From the NCBI GenBank assembly GCA_003993805.1, contig RSEF01000021.1, positions 2,273,704-2,337,703 of the forward strand: 64,000 nt of DNA, given 5' to 3'. Below, in pieces: positions 1 to 13,550 of this stretch (positions are counted from its first letter, which is position 1; each line of letters opens with the position of its first letter). Source of the stretch: Himantopus leucocephalus. Taxonomy: Eukaryota; Chordata; Aves; Charadriiformes; Recurvirostridae. Made by a program: the position numbers and the translations under genes. A model generated the notes under the pieces. It searched no databases, had not been told where the DNA came from, and saw nothing but the letters and a program-made list of their open reading frames with translations.

Positions 1-1355
1 TTTTAATAATGTCAATATCTTGATATTATCTATTGAGCTATCACTCCATCATGCTCAGATCCTGTTATAAAAAATAATAATAAAAAAATCATATCCACAA
101 GTCCTTTGGAGAAAACCACTCTAAACAACTCACGCTCACTGTGCAGAACACAGAATGGCGAAGTGCAGGGGTGGAAAACTCAACATATACTTTAAAAGAA
201 CACTTGAAAGAAAGAACAAGCATATGGCTTATGTTTAGAAACCTCTCTTGACTCGACAACCCCGAGGCTACAGGCTGCACTGAAGCCCAAGCTTAACTTG
301 GCCTTGGTTGCGTGTCTGCTGTATTTCGTTAAAATAGCCCCTTTACCCCTCATTGAGTTAATGAATATTATGATCTTACTTGTGCTTAGTTATTAACATC
401 CTGAAATTGATCTAATTCCACACACACTTCTATTTACTTCTGTTCCCTATTTACAATGCAGAAAGTAGCTGTACCCAGCAAACTAACAGTAAAAATGCAT
501 TATAGGATGTTTGCAGCTTGTTAGCCTAAATTTTAAGCACTTCCTCAAAGACACTGCTACCTAAAGCTACTTTTACTCAAGGTTCCTACAGAGATACCAC
601 ATTCTCTATCTTTATTTTTATTCAAAATGACAGGAAACCAAAAACATCAGGTGTAGACCTTCTATTTAAGCCTCCATTCATCTAATGAAAAAAATATCGC
701 GGGGCTGCATCCAAGAACATGTTTAAGATTCTCTGACTATGAAAAGACTACTGACATTCTTCAGCTAGTCACCCTGCATGAGACACTGGCAAGTTTGGGC
801 ATTTTGAGACCCAAACAATAATTTCAAGAAAAAGAAGGGAAGACTCTTCCATTTCTTCTGCACCTTTTGTTCAAAGATCTCAAGCACTTGGGCAATGTCT
901 ACAACCTCACTGAAGCAGTGAAGTACCGACATTCTCATTTTTAGCAATAAGCAACCTGAGGCACAGAGAAAACACATCCAAGATGCATCCAATCACTCCT
1001 AGACAATGGGTACTTGGGGAAAAACATTAAAATAAACAAAAAGTTGTACACTGGTTGAGCAGTTTAAGGTAGTCACATGCTCCTTTGTGAGCTGGTCTGT
1101 GCACAGCCCTGCTACCTGCCTGTGTCCCTACCCATCAAATATTAACAGGCTGGCTGAAAACCGAATGCTTTCAGAGAGAAAAGGTGGCAAGACTTTCCAC
1201 CTTGAGAAATATCAGAAATTTACTCCATCAGATACAAGTCTCCTCAAAGCCCCTCAGGGTCCTGGCTGCCTAGTTGGGTCTACTGCAATGAACAGGCAAC
1301 TGGAGAACATCGCGATACTGTTTCTCTCACTCCCAAATCAGCAGAGTAAATCACA
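1..1355. other. Non-genic, AT-leaning unique DNA
   Basis: I see no gene, repeat family or RNA here. Open frames are short (75 codons or fewer when fully inside) and look like chance frames. An open frame of 104 codons crosses into the next stretch and ends at 1401; it runs through the CCCCA repeat and has no recognisable domain. Confidence 0.6.
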
Positions 1356-1374
1356 CCCCACCCCACCCCACCCC
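1356..1374. repeat. (CCCCA)n pentanucleotide repeat, G-quadruplex motif on the minus strand
   Basis: Four runs of CCCC separated by single A bases. The complementary strand has four G-runs of four with one-base loops, which is a canonical strong G-quadruplex motif. Whether it folds in vivo is inference. Confidence 0.85.
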
Positions 1375-2149
1375 GCTTTTTACTTTTCAGGAAATTCTTA
1401 AATGAGAAATTGTTCTCATAACTGTTTTGTAAAAGGATTTTTCTCTATCTGGATGGATTGATCACACACATGCACACAAAAAAAAGATCTACAATAAACA
1501 TCTCTATAGGATGAAGTTTTAACAAGGCAACTCTACAAGCATGATTTTTAGCATGGCAAAGTCTTCTAATTTTACCTTGTTAAAATCGGGCATTCAAATA
1601 AATCTTTAATTATTTACAAATCTGGATTTGTTGTGACTGACACTTTTCACTGAATTCAAGCAGAGTAATAATTACATTCAATTTTAGCTAAAGTTAGGTC
1701 TCCTAAACTTTTTAAAATAAATTAGTAAAATTCCTACAGCTGCTGCCAGAGAACTAAAATTTGTTTTTGAATTCACTCACTCAGCCCCTTTGAAAAGGAA
1801 CGAAGCCATGAATGTTACCTCAAAAGCAGTATCAGTGATGGGTAATTTGCCTTTAGGTATTAGATCAATGTGTGTAGGTTCACCATAGAAATATCAGTTA
1901 CCATTTGGGAGATTTACATGAACCTTCTGCAGTCCTGCTTTATAGTCAAGCAGGGGAGAGTTAATTATTTCTCCAGAATTTATCTTCTGAATGGATATTC
2001 ACTCGGTATGTTATTCACAGTACTTTGCAATGAACTCTGCACTTTCCTACTTTTCTCCCAGGAAGTCGCAATCGAAGACAAAAGCCTGCAAATGATAGAC
2101 AAGGGCAGAGGCCATGTCCAACTTTGATATCTTGTTGATAACGTATTGT
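1375..2149. other. Non-genic DNA, nothing recognised
   Basis: AT-rich sequence without a recognisable gene or repeat. The 85-codon frame at 1870-2127 shows no family signature and is unlikely to be a gene. Confidence 0.6.
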
Positions 2150-2600
2150 ACAATTAGATCAATTTGACAATTTCCATTATGGCTGATAAAATATTTATTG
2201 AGCCTTGGAGATGATGTCTGATCCCTGTGCCATTTGTTTTACTAATGGGGGAGATATTTACCAAATCAGTAAAAAGCATTCAAATTTCAGATCCTCATAG
2301 CCTCCCCAACATTAGATTTGCAAATTACTGGCTGAAGCCATAAATTACAGCACAGCACAGCCAGACTGATGCCAAGCTGACAAGGTAGGTAGATGGCTTG
2401 CGATGACATTGTTTCATAGAAGCATTAATCATGGCAGGAAAGAAAATACTCTCAAATTGGTCCATAAGTCTAAATATTAAGGAATGAGAAGCAGGTTGCC
2501 GGGAGATAGCTTTAGCTGCAGCTGGAAAATTAGGAAATGAAAAACCCATTCTATTATTTAACAAATCATCTTAATAATGTTTTACGCTGTAGTGCCAGCA
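2150..2600. promoter_or_regulatory. Candidate conserved non-coding element
   Basis: This is complex, low-repeat, AT-rich sequence with TAAT/ATTA cores (for example a CATTAATCATGG-like block near 2430 and TTATTTAAC near 2555) and an E-box-like GCAGCTG near 2519. No long frame is plausible. The style resembles deeply conserved vertebrate developmental enhancers, but this is pattern recognition without alignment, so it is tentative. Confidence 0.25.
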
Positions 2601-5600
2601 AGCAAACGAAATTCCTATTCTTTCCTATTTGCTCTTTATCCTCATTGCTCTTTAATAGGAACATTAATAATCTGAGGATTGGTGCAGATGTAGCCCAAGC
2701 TGTATTTTTCTTCTGCCATAGGTTAACTAAAAAAGGATAAATACTGAAAGAAAATAAAATTTTAATTTCCTTGTTTAAACTGTTTGCTTTGTCAGCAACA
2801 CCAAACGGGGGCTATAGTTCCTCTTCTACTATTATGTTCAAGGTCAAGTGTACGTTTACTTATGTGCAGGCCAAACTTATTAAAATCCCACAAATCAGAT
2901 AAACTGCAGAATCCAGTTTACCATGAAACAGCGACAGAGGTCTGTAATCTTAGGAAAAAAATATACATGTATCATTGTTGATTAAATACAAGCCCTGCTG
3001 ATTAATTTAGAGAAAAACACCACCTTACAGGGATGATTATACAATGAACAGCATAAAATGCTTCCCTGCTAATAGCATTGTCGAAACCCAGAACCTTACA
3101 GTACATCGGCCAAGGGAGATTCATAGCACGCCATGACTAAAGTAAGTTGAAGGTGACATATTTGTCTAGCAGACATAATTAAAGGTATAATATTGGTGCT
3201 AGAGGTCAGAGTTGTAGAGTCCTAAGGCAAAAGCACTTTGAAAGAAAAAGCTCTGAAATAAGGGAATGAAGAATGATGTTGGTCAAGAGTCTGACACCTC
3301 TCTAACTAAAATTGCAAAGGTTTGTCTCAGCAGGCCTGATGCTCACATTTTCCTACCTTTCACCAGCAAAAAAGCAGGTCACCCAGGGTTCAGAAGTCCC
3401 GACAGGAGCCCAACCGCTAAAGCGCTGTGCCTCGGTAGTTCCCATTGTAACACACCGATGGCAAGATTTCCAACAGACCTCAGCACCCACTGCATACTCA
3501 GATCTTCAGAAAACTTATGCTGTTGCTCAGTACCCAAATGGAATGTGGGCATCACAACACATCACAACGCCCAGCTTTTAGACACGTTATTGGTATGAGA
3601 CATCTACTCTCCCATTAGGGAAAGCTAGACGAGGAGTCATAAAGAACCATGATACCGAGCAGGGAAGCGCTTGTATAGTCACTTATAGTTTGTCACAATA
3701 AAATGCTAAAGAACAGGTTTGCCTCAAGCTTTGTCTCTGTCAAAAGCTTAAGCACGATCTCCGTCAGCTGGGTTTGTGGGTTCCATCAAAATGAGCAGCA
3801 GAAGATGACCAGAATGGTCTTCTGTTGTGTAACTCCTCCTCCCATTCCCAAGGGAAGCTGTAATTTCCTTTTTTCACTAGGGAAAAATGTCTTAATCGCT
3901 AGGGCCTGCAAACTGTCAACCTTTCCTGCTGAAGCAGTTCCTCCTGCAGAAAGCGAGACAACAAGAAAATGTCCCAATCAGCTAAACTATTGCCTAAGGG
4001 TTTAAAGATGCTCTTCCCATTAACAGACTGTGAGCAAGTAAAATAGTAACTGCATCTTCTCAAAAATAATTCTGAAATCCAAAGAACCTTTAACATCAAA
4101 ACAAACAAGGAAAGTGAGATGCCCCATGTCTTAGGTTAGTACCTAATAGGGTTATTGTCCAGAAGAGTTATGCAAGGACCACATCTCAAACTAGAGTAAC
4201 TTTTATTACAATGGACGTTCTGAGGATCCACATCACTAGCTGCACACCTGCAACGCTGAGCTCGATGATACTTCTTAATCTCCACTGCTGCTTGTTTCCT
4301 CTACTCCACATTCTTCACACCTGAGCACTTCTCTTTGGTTTATACTTCACTTAGGCTTGTAAGCTATATTTCTCAGCACAGTACACATTTCGTGTAACCT
4401 ACCCTGTATGAGCACTCAAACAGCGTGCATTTTAGCTTTTTGACAAGTGATGACATGAAGGGGAGAAAATTCACCTCCAAGCTCTCAGGAAAGCCCTTGT
4501 AACCCTTGTAGATTTGTTGCAGGAAGAAATTATTTGGTGTGTGTAAAACAAGAACTGATGGAACTTTCTCTCAGGATGCTCTGGGGTCCAGAAAAAAGTT
4601 GAACTCTGTATTGCTTCCGACTTCTTAAAATCTTATGCAGCTTTCCAAAGGCACCTTCATGCTCATACATTCTCTTACACATTTTGCCAGACCACCACAG
4701 ATTCAAAACAGCTATAAATCCCTCTTCATTCCACTCCCCGACATCCTCACTTAGTAATTCACAATGGTCAAGGGAGAAGGTTACTACACCTTTAAGAGCG
4801 AAATCTCAAAGCAGCTCTGTCTGTTTTGTTTGAGATAGCGAAGTTATTGTCCTTTGCGCTGTCTGGCAACCCCTTATGTCCCTTGGATTTATCTCACACA
4901 CATGATGCAGCTTTGTGGAAGGGATCGGGAGAGACTTTGCATTCCTCTGGTAGGATGATATGAGTTTGTATCTAAATCTGTTCCATATGACCCACCTCAC
5001 ATGGTTAGTGTCTCGCCGATTCACTTGTAAAGGTCAAGAAGTATTTCAGCTGAGGCTTCAAAGTCAAAGGGTTTGTTAGTAAAATAAATAAAAAAACCCC
5101 ACACTACTGATAGAAGCAGGACTTCATAGAGATAGTGCAAACATTCCTTATTCTTTTGTATAGATGTATTTAAGGACCACAAGAGGCACAGGTGCAAGGG
5201 TGAGCCTTTACTTGTGGGAGTGCGGGTGCAGTGTTAAGGGTCTCACAACCTTTCCACCTTAGAGGACTGAGCCTTAAAACAATCTGGGATAACTTAAATC
5301 CTTCCAAGTCCAGCAAAATTTGCTAAGTCAAAAGAAGAGAGTTTCTCAGCAGATTTTTAACGAATAATAACTTTTTAAACAATACTTTTTGAACTTATTG
5401 AGACACTTTCGTTTTGCTTCTGGCCCATCAGAATCTGGAAGTGCAAAGCTGTGCAGGAAAGCTGTTCAAACCTCCCCAAAACCAACAAAATGTAAATAGT
5501 AAGCAAGTTCAAAAGCATATCCAAAAGCCTCCCAGATCATCTGTCTCAGTAATGAGCTACTGGAAACCAGTGGAAGTGAATGGGGCCAATAGTGATCCCA

Positions 5601-8600
5601 GTTTTGTTAACCAGATTGCTCTCACCATGTCATAACTTTGACAGAGGTACTCTGTTCAAATCAACACTTCAAAACAAGCAAAAATTTGCAGTGAGTTTAT
5701 CTTAGGCAAACCAGTTCTCCTTTCTCTAGACAGCACAGCCCCAGAGCATACCGAGTGTCTCGACTCCATTCCCATCTATATTCTTGGGAGATGGTGTCAG
5801 ACTTCGTATCCCAGACTATCAGAGTCAGTATAGCAGAAAGCAGTCGATATTTTTCTAAGCAGAGAGTTTGAGGGATGGGTACAAAATACACCTGACATTT
5901 TCTATTGTATGCAAAGATTTTTAGAATTTTAATCTCTCTAAATATTTGAAGTTTCACATCATGAAAGTCAAAGCAGAGATCTGAAAGGAATGAACAGAGA
6001 GAACTAAGTTTGTAGCCAGGTCTGCTGCACTTTCCGATTCCTGAGAGACTGGATTTACACGCAGGGCACGGCTATGTGAGTAAGACTCTCCCAGGTCACC
6101 AACTTGGCATAAAAATTTACAGTGCATCAACAACTCCATGGAGTTTGCCAGTGTCCACAGTCACTTTGAAATATACGCCATGTAACGTACCCCTCTCTCA
6201 TTAACTATCCAACAGAGCCTGTCACAAGATCTTGTTCACATAGTCATCCAGCTTGCGAGTATCGGCATTCTCCTGGCAAAGCTGAAGTACAAGTCGAGTT
6301 TGAAAAACTGTATCAAAGTTTTATTCAGTTACTTTAAGAAAAGCCTCACAGAACTCCACAGCAACTCACAAGCACTTTACAAATTCTCATTATGTACCAA
6401 GCTCAACCAGACCACAGCCAGACACATCTGGAATAGGTTGGAGGTCGATAATCAGATTGCTAATAAACGACCAAAAAGGCAGATGAAACAATTTAATTTG
6501 GCTGTACTCTTCCACGTGCTTTAGAAAAACAGACACTAAAATATCTACACATAACTAACACTAACTGCTTTGTCTGAAAGCAGCACTCCTAGGGTCTCAC
6601 CATTTTGCCTGTCTCCCGTGCAAAGCAGAGTTGGTCCCTCTGTGTTTGAACCTACAAGTCTAAGACTTACAGCTATCTGGAAACCTGATGTTTTGACTTA
6701 CATAATTTTACAGAAAGACATTTTCCACAGCATTTACAGCTTGAGCACATCTTTACTGCTAATGCCACTCCACGTATAAACGTCTGGGATAAGTCTGCTC
6801 CAGAATTATACAAAACCCCCACCAGCAACCTGTCCATTTAGAATCACAAAAAAAATTAGGGAGAGATAAGGGCAAATGGAGACTAGAATGTCATGCAGCT
6901 AAGCCAAGAAACGGGAGCTTGTACTGCAGTACAGACAGTGCTGCTGTATGCCCCTAGGACTAGCAAAGAAGATGACAGAGCTCCTGGGTAGGAGACCGTG
7001 GAGTTGCACACCACAATATCGGATCTCTGCAGGTCAAGGACTCTTTGCAATACTTGTCAGGAACTGGAGAAAAGTGCTGTACTTCCCTGGAGTGTGTCAC
7101 AGAGATGGCTGAGAAATAATCCCATCCATATTTTCATTATCTGCTTGCTCCAGAGATCTTTTTTCTGGATTCAAAATGTAGCAAATTTGGGTGCCTGGAA
7201 CGATCTATTACCCAGAAAGTAAGCATACTTCAAACAAATAAGCAGGTTCATGAGAAAACAGCAGAGGTACAACAGCTTTTAGACAACACTTACGCATCCT
7301 AAAATCTTATGTTACAATACAGCCAGGCATGAAATCAGTTTAAATCTATCCTTGGACAGGTCTGAAGATAATCAACAGAGATAGGACAGTGGATGGCACC
7401 ACATAACGGTAAAACGCTTAGAAATATTTCTCTGGTTCTGATCTTGGGGGAAAGAAAATCAAGCTTATTTTTAACCACAAGTAAAAGGAAGATTTAGGTA
7501 GCTGTTTTCCATCTTAATATTTCTGCTGAAGTTTGACAACAAAATAGCTGTGCTGCAGTTGTGTGCTTCACCTCTTTGAGGGATTTGTAGATAGTATGGA
7601 AATACCTGTTTCTCATCAGGCAATATGACCCCTATAATTACCAGTGATTCTCAGGCAGTGACGCTGTTTAATGCCAACCATAAAAAAACCCAAGATAAAT
7701 CTATGAAAAATACCACACTTGAAAAAAAAAATCCATATTGGCATTGACTGAGATGATTTGAGGCTCTAATGTCTTAACACAGACACACCGTGTAAGAACT
7801 TGTTCAGGAACACTATTAGAAAATCTGATTGTTGCTACTAGTTTAAATGGTAAAATGCATCCAACTGCTTTAAATCAGGTTTGACTACATCCTGCTTCAT
7901 TCTTGGTCCACAGGATTCGGCTTGCCCTTGGTCAATTTATGACCAAAATACCTCCATGCTCAATCTTACATCATAATTTTGAGGAAGTCCTTTTTAACTA
8001 TGGGCATTTGTAGCTTCTCAGAAACTGGGAGGTTACCACTAGACATATGATGTACACGTGCACATATACAACAGGCTAGACTGACCCTGATTAAGTACTG
8101 CACTTATCTGAAAGTCCATTAGACTATGAACACAAGGTCTTGCAATATCCTTACCGAAAGAAAGGCAGAAAATGAAAGGCAAGATAAAATGACAATACAA
8201 TTTATCCTTCATGGCCGGTGCAATCACTAAAATATGGAAGTCGATTACTGCACATCAAATTGATGGGTCTGTAATACACAGTTATGTTTATCAAGAACTA
8301 GTTTAAAGTCACAAGCTCATTTCACACAGACCACCAGCCAAGGACAGGAGGAGAAGTTTTTGGACAATGCCCTGTATATGACCGACATGGACTAAAGAAC
8401 TATGATCACCACTTGAAATCCCCACAGTGTGGCATATTCATGAGTTGCTTTTATCGCCTTAAATGAAACATTAAAAAATTAACAGCTGACCACGTGAATA
8501 AGACCTGTTTACATGCCAGGCAGCAGACAGCTAGTATCTCATGCAAAGTCAGCCCTTAACTTCCTTCCTGGTATGGCTGCTTAAAACATTTACCATCTGC

Positions 8601-9372
8601 ATGTGCATATCACAAAGGTCTCAAAACTACGTAAGGGTAAGATTTAGGAACCTGTACTCATTTTCAGAGGTCACATGAACATGCAGAAGCCTCCTAAGTG
8701 CTATTTAAAGTCAGTGGCATCTCTTATCCATACCTTAACACCAAGTCAGTATTAATATAATGAATCCAAGGCTCATTTACATTAGCACAGGGAAGATCAT
8801 TGCCCCAATTTTTCCTCTCATTTAGAGAAAGCTTTTACAAACTTGTCTCTCCAACAGACCTTGTGGGTGGCCACTGTTTTCACTGCTGCACTAGCAACTT
8901 CGACTTTTAATCCCCCTGCTAATACCCCAGCCTGATTCGCTTTACTGGCGATAGATAAGTCATGTTTCTGGGTCCCGCACACAGTGACCGGACACCACCT
9001 CTCAGTGGCTTGCAAGCAAGCTCCATCGCTAAACAAAAGGCAGTCTGTTTGGTCACCCTTCCTTCAGAGAGGCTTAAGAACATTTTTGTCATTTTTGAAC
9101 AGCTAATATCTTGCAGAGGGGGAAAAAAAAAGTTGTCTAATCTCTTTAAATTTAATCTTTACTTTTTGAAAAATCTGAGCACAGATGCTTAGTGCTGGAC
9201 TATGTTCCATTAGACTAATTAGGTCAAGATTACCTAAAACGGTATGACTCCACCAACTCAAATTAAATTCCCTCCATCCTGTCCCTAAAGTTGCACTGTT
9301 CAGAATTTTATTCCCTTTTTCTCTCTACTCCCCCAGAGAGCACAAAGTGTGTGGGCAGTTATTATTAAAAAC
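2601..9372. other. Long non-genic stretch, nothing recognised
   Basis: About 6.8 kb of unique AT-leaning sequence. Every open frame is 110 codons or shorter, and overlapping frames occur on both strands with no domain, signal peptide or splice-supported exon that I can recognise. No young CR1, LTR or satellite is visible. Very diverged repeats could remain undetected by eye. Confidence 0.55.
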
Positions 9373-9394
9373 CAACAAACAAACAAAACAAAAC
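9373..9394. repeat. (CAAA)n-like simple repeat
   Basis: A short run of CAAAC/CAAAA units. It is ordinary low-complexity sequence with no sign of function. Confidence 0.7.
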
Positions 9395-11238
9395 CTGAAT
9401 TAATACCGCAGTGAAATCTAAGGGATCCTTCTCTTGGTCTTCAGTATCAGTCCAAACCTGACAAAGGTTTACTAACATTTCCAATCAGGAAAAAAAAGAG
9501 TCACTGGTAAAAAAGTCACTGCTTATATTCTTCTATTTTGCTTTGTTTACAACGTGGATCCAACTTAGCACTTTTATTAGTCAACAGTTTCCTGTCAATG
9601 AAAAAAGACAGATGGTATTTTTATTTCTTTTCTCGGTTTTTGAGGCTTTCACAAAGTTTTAAATATCGTATAAACATTAAAGCAAATAATAATGAATTAA
9701 AAGCATTGCAAAATGTAAAATAGTTTGTGTATTTAAAAACAAACTTTTAAGAGATTTGCTTGCACTGCTTATCTATCAGAACATCCACCACTATCCGGAG
9801 CATCTGTTCATCCACCTGCCCCTCAGACCAACCTGTGTGGATGGGTTTCAGTTTCGATGTTTTTCAAAAAAAGATTTCTCATATTCTTCACAGCCGGGAC
9901 AACAGTCGGCTGTTTGGTTCATTGGTTCAAGATCAACACAAATACCTAAGGAAACAGAGGATACATTACCCCCACCTCCTCAAAAAAAGAGTTTCCAGCT
10001 CACCTCAGAATCTAAATCTCACTGAAAGCAAGTACCTTCTGAAAGGCACCTTTAGGCAGCTATGGAAATAGTCCCTCAAATTTCATGTTAGCCAAGCCTT
10101 GTAACTAATTACGCAAAGTGATCAAAACTAAGATATTTATTTTTATTTGGGATCTTTCAGAACATGAATGAACAACATTAATCAGTATTTTTTATCATGT
10201 GCTTACATAAGTCTTCACAGACTTATACGATTTTGCTTTGAATTCCTTCTACACCACTTTTACTATTAAATTCTTAAAGGAAAATGAAAAGAATCCTGAC
10301 CAAGACTGTAAATCTCCTATGCAGCAGCAGAAGACCTACAAGTAGAAACTTGGCTCCTAAACTTCTTCACTTCAGCTGACCCATTGAAGCCAGAACAAAA
10401 TTTTTAAATTACTGGGATGTACAACTGGCAAGCTTTTAAAACACATACAGTTCCTGGGAGAGGGCAGACAATTTGCTTAGCACATACAACCTCATGAGAG
10501 AGCAGAACAAGCCAGCGCTTTTGCTGCAGTAAGAGGAGTTGTATGAGAAGAAATTCCACTAAGCACAAATACACTGAGAGCTCTTGCCTAAGCTGTAGAA
10601 TTTTCCAGTGAGTGTTAACGAGTGCTACTTGAACCTCAAGGTGTTTGAATGGGTCTGCACTACTTCATGAAAGCATCAGACCAGTCTAGTGCTTGTCTCT
10701 AGCAATCCCAGCACCACAAAACTGCGTGAAGCAGGCTGGAAATCTCAGGACAATGCACTCCTGTGCTATTGCTTGCACATTCAAAGTTTAAGTCCAGACC
10801 GAAAAATCAATACTGCTGATATGAAAGAAGGAGAAAATGAAAAGGAAAAAATGACCCACCTTTAATCTTTATGAAACTGGTTCAAGCCTCGTACATCTCC
10901 CATTAATCCACCCTCCAATAAAGTGTGTGGGGTTTTTTAATTTTAGATTAGGAAGAAAGCAATGTGGGTGAAATACAAGTCTTGAGGGTCCTTTTTGCCA
11001 AAGGACTTAGTTTTCATCCCTGTTCTTTATGGTAGCTTTCCATTCCTTCCACTGCCATCCAAAGAGGTCATTCCTGAGAAGACTTTCTTCCCCTTCCACT
11101 TCTAAGCTTACTCATTTTTTATCTAGATAGTTCACCTGAATTCGGTTCTAGGAGTTTGGAACTGAGATGTTCTAGCCATTCTTAGTGCTGCTTTTCATGA
11201 CTTTACCCAATAGCTAACTGTCTGAGCTGAAATCAGGC
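9395..11238. other. Non-genic DNA, nothing recognised
   Basis: Unique sequence. Two overlapping frames near 9756-10071 (89 and 103 codons, two reading frames of the same DNA) have no protein-like character. No RNA gene or repeat family is evident. Confidence 0.55.
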
Positions 11239-11290
11239 AGATGTCTTTAAAGAAATAGATAGAAATAGATGTCTCCAAAGAAATAGATAG
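11239..11290. repeat. 28-bp tandem duplication, about 1.9 copies
   Basis: The segment from 11239 (AGATGTCTTTAAAGAAATAG) recurs from 11267 with two substitutions (CTCC in place of CTTT) and a period of 28 bp. It contains the sub-motif GAAATAGATA three times. It looks like a small replication-slippage duplication. Confidence 0.85.
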
Positions 11291-13469
11291 TGAACAGATA
11301 AGTTGCACTGGTCTCGGAAGGCCTTCTGTGTGCCTCAAACACCCAAACTTTGCCACTGCTGATGTTCAGCTATACTAGCAGCCTGACCACAATCCTAGCA
11401 AGAGCATGTCCTGAACTACAAACAAAACTACCATTCACAAAGGAGTATAGCAGATGTCTCAGATTCTCGACAAGTCCTGTTTTTTTACTCAAATTAAGGA
11501 CATTTCTCCTATATGCTCATGCTTCTTGGGTGTGGGCTTCCATATTTACCAACAGTCACAACTCCACAGACAGGTAAGGAAAGAGGGAAATGACTGGCTA
11601 AATTACAAGGGATGTTTTCCGACTCAAATGATTCAAAACAAAATATTGTTATTACTACTACATGTTTTGAAGAGACACGCTACTAGGAACTATATTGCAA
11701 GTGATCATCCTGCACATAACTGAAGTATATAAATCTTTTCTACAATGCTAGTGAAATTAAAAGCCCTGCAGATAGGGCACACTTTCAGAGAAGCCTGTCT
11801 TTCAGGCACACCTTTTGTTATCAAATCATCCTTCAACAAGGAGTTGATATTTTAGTGAATCATATCTATCAAAACAAAGGATCAGAAGCACAGCAGATAA
11901 TTCTAGCTTCAGTCATATTTCAGCTTCTGAAATTCTCCATACAGGAGCCTCAGTCTCTGAAATGGAGTCAAACTACAAACACAATCATACTCATTAAATT
12001 CTACTGTTTTGGAAAGAAGTGGCATCACATTATACTACTAAAACTGGAATTACGAAGTGGTACAAGAAACTAAATGGAATGAAAATGGCATTTGCTGTTG
12101 TAACGCATTTTGCTAAGCCAAATGTCACCAACATTACCTGCTAAGCTTGAATCAATGAACTAACAGTACTTAAAAACATAGTAAAATTTATTCACTTGAC
12201 CAATTCCATCATCATCACTGGCCATAGAATGAAATATAAGAAAAAATGCGCTTATACACACAGGGGACTGAAAGACTTAGTTGCAAATTAAATTGTTTAC
12301 AAAGACATGCCATTATCATCAAGATGCGACAGGCAATTCTCAACAGAATACACTAAAATCCGCTCCTATAAAACAATACTTTCCTATCGTTTTAAACACC
12401 TTGGATTACAAAATATAAATGAATGTTAAGATCGTTGAGACTTCCCATACAACACAGATTCTTATTTTCATTATTTGGCTAGTTTTGCCCACTTGCATTT
12501 TGCCTGGCTTGCATAAAGAACAAATCGGGTGAGCTCCACATAGAGCTTATGGTCAGCAGACTTTCTGGTTTCCTATAAATGAAGTGCTATTATGTTTTTG
12601 TTTCCATCTCTGAAGAAGCTTGGCTATTTTTTTTAAAGTATTTATTTTACCCATTTTTCATGCTAACAGTTTAATCTACATTTGATTTTCCTAAAAGTTA
12701 CATCTATTTTTACTGATTCAAGGTTCAAATAGTTAAAAAACTGTCCCATTTTCAAAATGCTGTTTTGGGGTTTGTTCTGTTTTTTTTAAATGTACTATAA
12801 TACAGACCAACTTTAAACAGATGTTAAAATATGAGGAAGGAATAGTTCAAGACTATAAGAACGAGGACATAGTGACAGATCATGAAACAGTTAAGATACA
12901 ACCTCAGCACACGAGTTCCCAGTTCTGCTGCAGACTTCTCTTGTGACCTTTGTTAATTCACCAGTAAGATCAACTGACCCAAGTGCTGCTGAACCTGATC
13001 AAGTGTTAACACCAACTGCTCTCCATTACCTCTCCATCTAGCCTACTGCCCCATTAGCTGTTGCTTTTACTGGTTCTATCAAATTATTTGCATAAAAATA
13101 ACCGATTAAGTTAAAAGGACTCACTTGCTTGTAACATTACAGACTCTGATTGCAAAGAGATAAGATGAACAGTTAAATTGTCAGATTCAAAGGGTCAGCC
13201 ACATCTGGCAGGGAGCAAGGACAGCAGGTGAGGACAGGCTGGGCGCTGCGGCCAGACCAGCAGCAGCGGGGTTAGTTCTGCTGACCGGCTGCCCTTACGG
13301 TTTTGACGGATGAGCACAGAGGGCTGACAAGGTTACTGCCCCACAACCATCAGCTCTGCCCCTGCAGCACAGATGGCTAAGAAGTTGTGCATCAGCTCCT
13401 GAGCTGCTGCAGTTCACAGCGTGTTTTAAAGAAAATGAGAAGCTGCAATGGCTTACTTCAAAAGTTTCA
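11291..13469. other. Non-genic DNA, nothing recognised
   Basis: AT-rich unique sequence. On the minus strand an AATAAA lies near 12190, but no upstream coding frame supports a gene end. The 13.2-13.4 kb portion is more GC-rich but has few CpGs. No gene is supported. Confidence 0.55.
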
Positions 13470-13550
13470 TAACGGAATTCTGTTTCCCCTCTGTAAAATG
13501 GGGACGGCAGCACACTGCTACCTCAGAGAGGCAATGCCACACCAATAAAT
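13470..13550 (+). mobile_element. MIR-like SINE relic (core/3' part)
   Basis: The sequence at 13480-13505 (TTTCCCCTCTGTAAAATGGG) closely resembles the MIR-family phrase for 'TTTCC-CATCTGTAAAATGGGGA', followed by a diverged 'TACCTC' block as in MIR. MIRs are ancient tRNA-derived SINEs shared across amniotes. Only this internal part is recognisable. The assignment rests on remembered consensus, not on a repeat-library search. Confidence 0.6.

Noticed and set aside
12180..12330. Possible minus-strand gene 3' end (AATAAA)
   Set aside because: A lone polyadenylation hexamer is common in AT-rich DNA, and no coding frame lies upstream of it on that strand.
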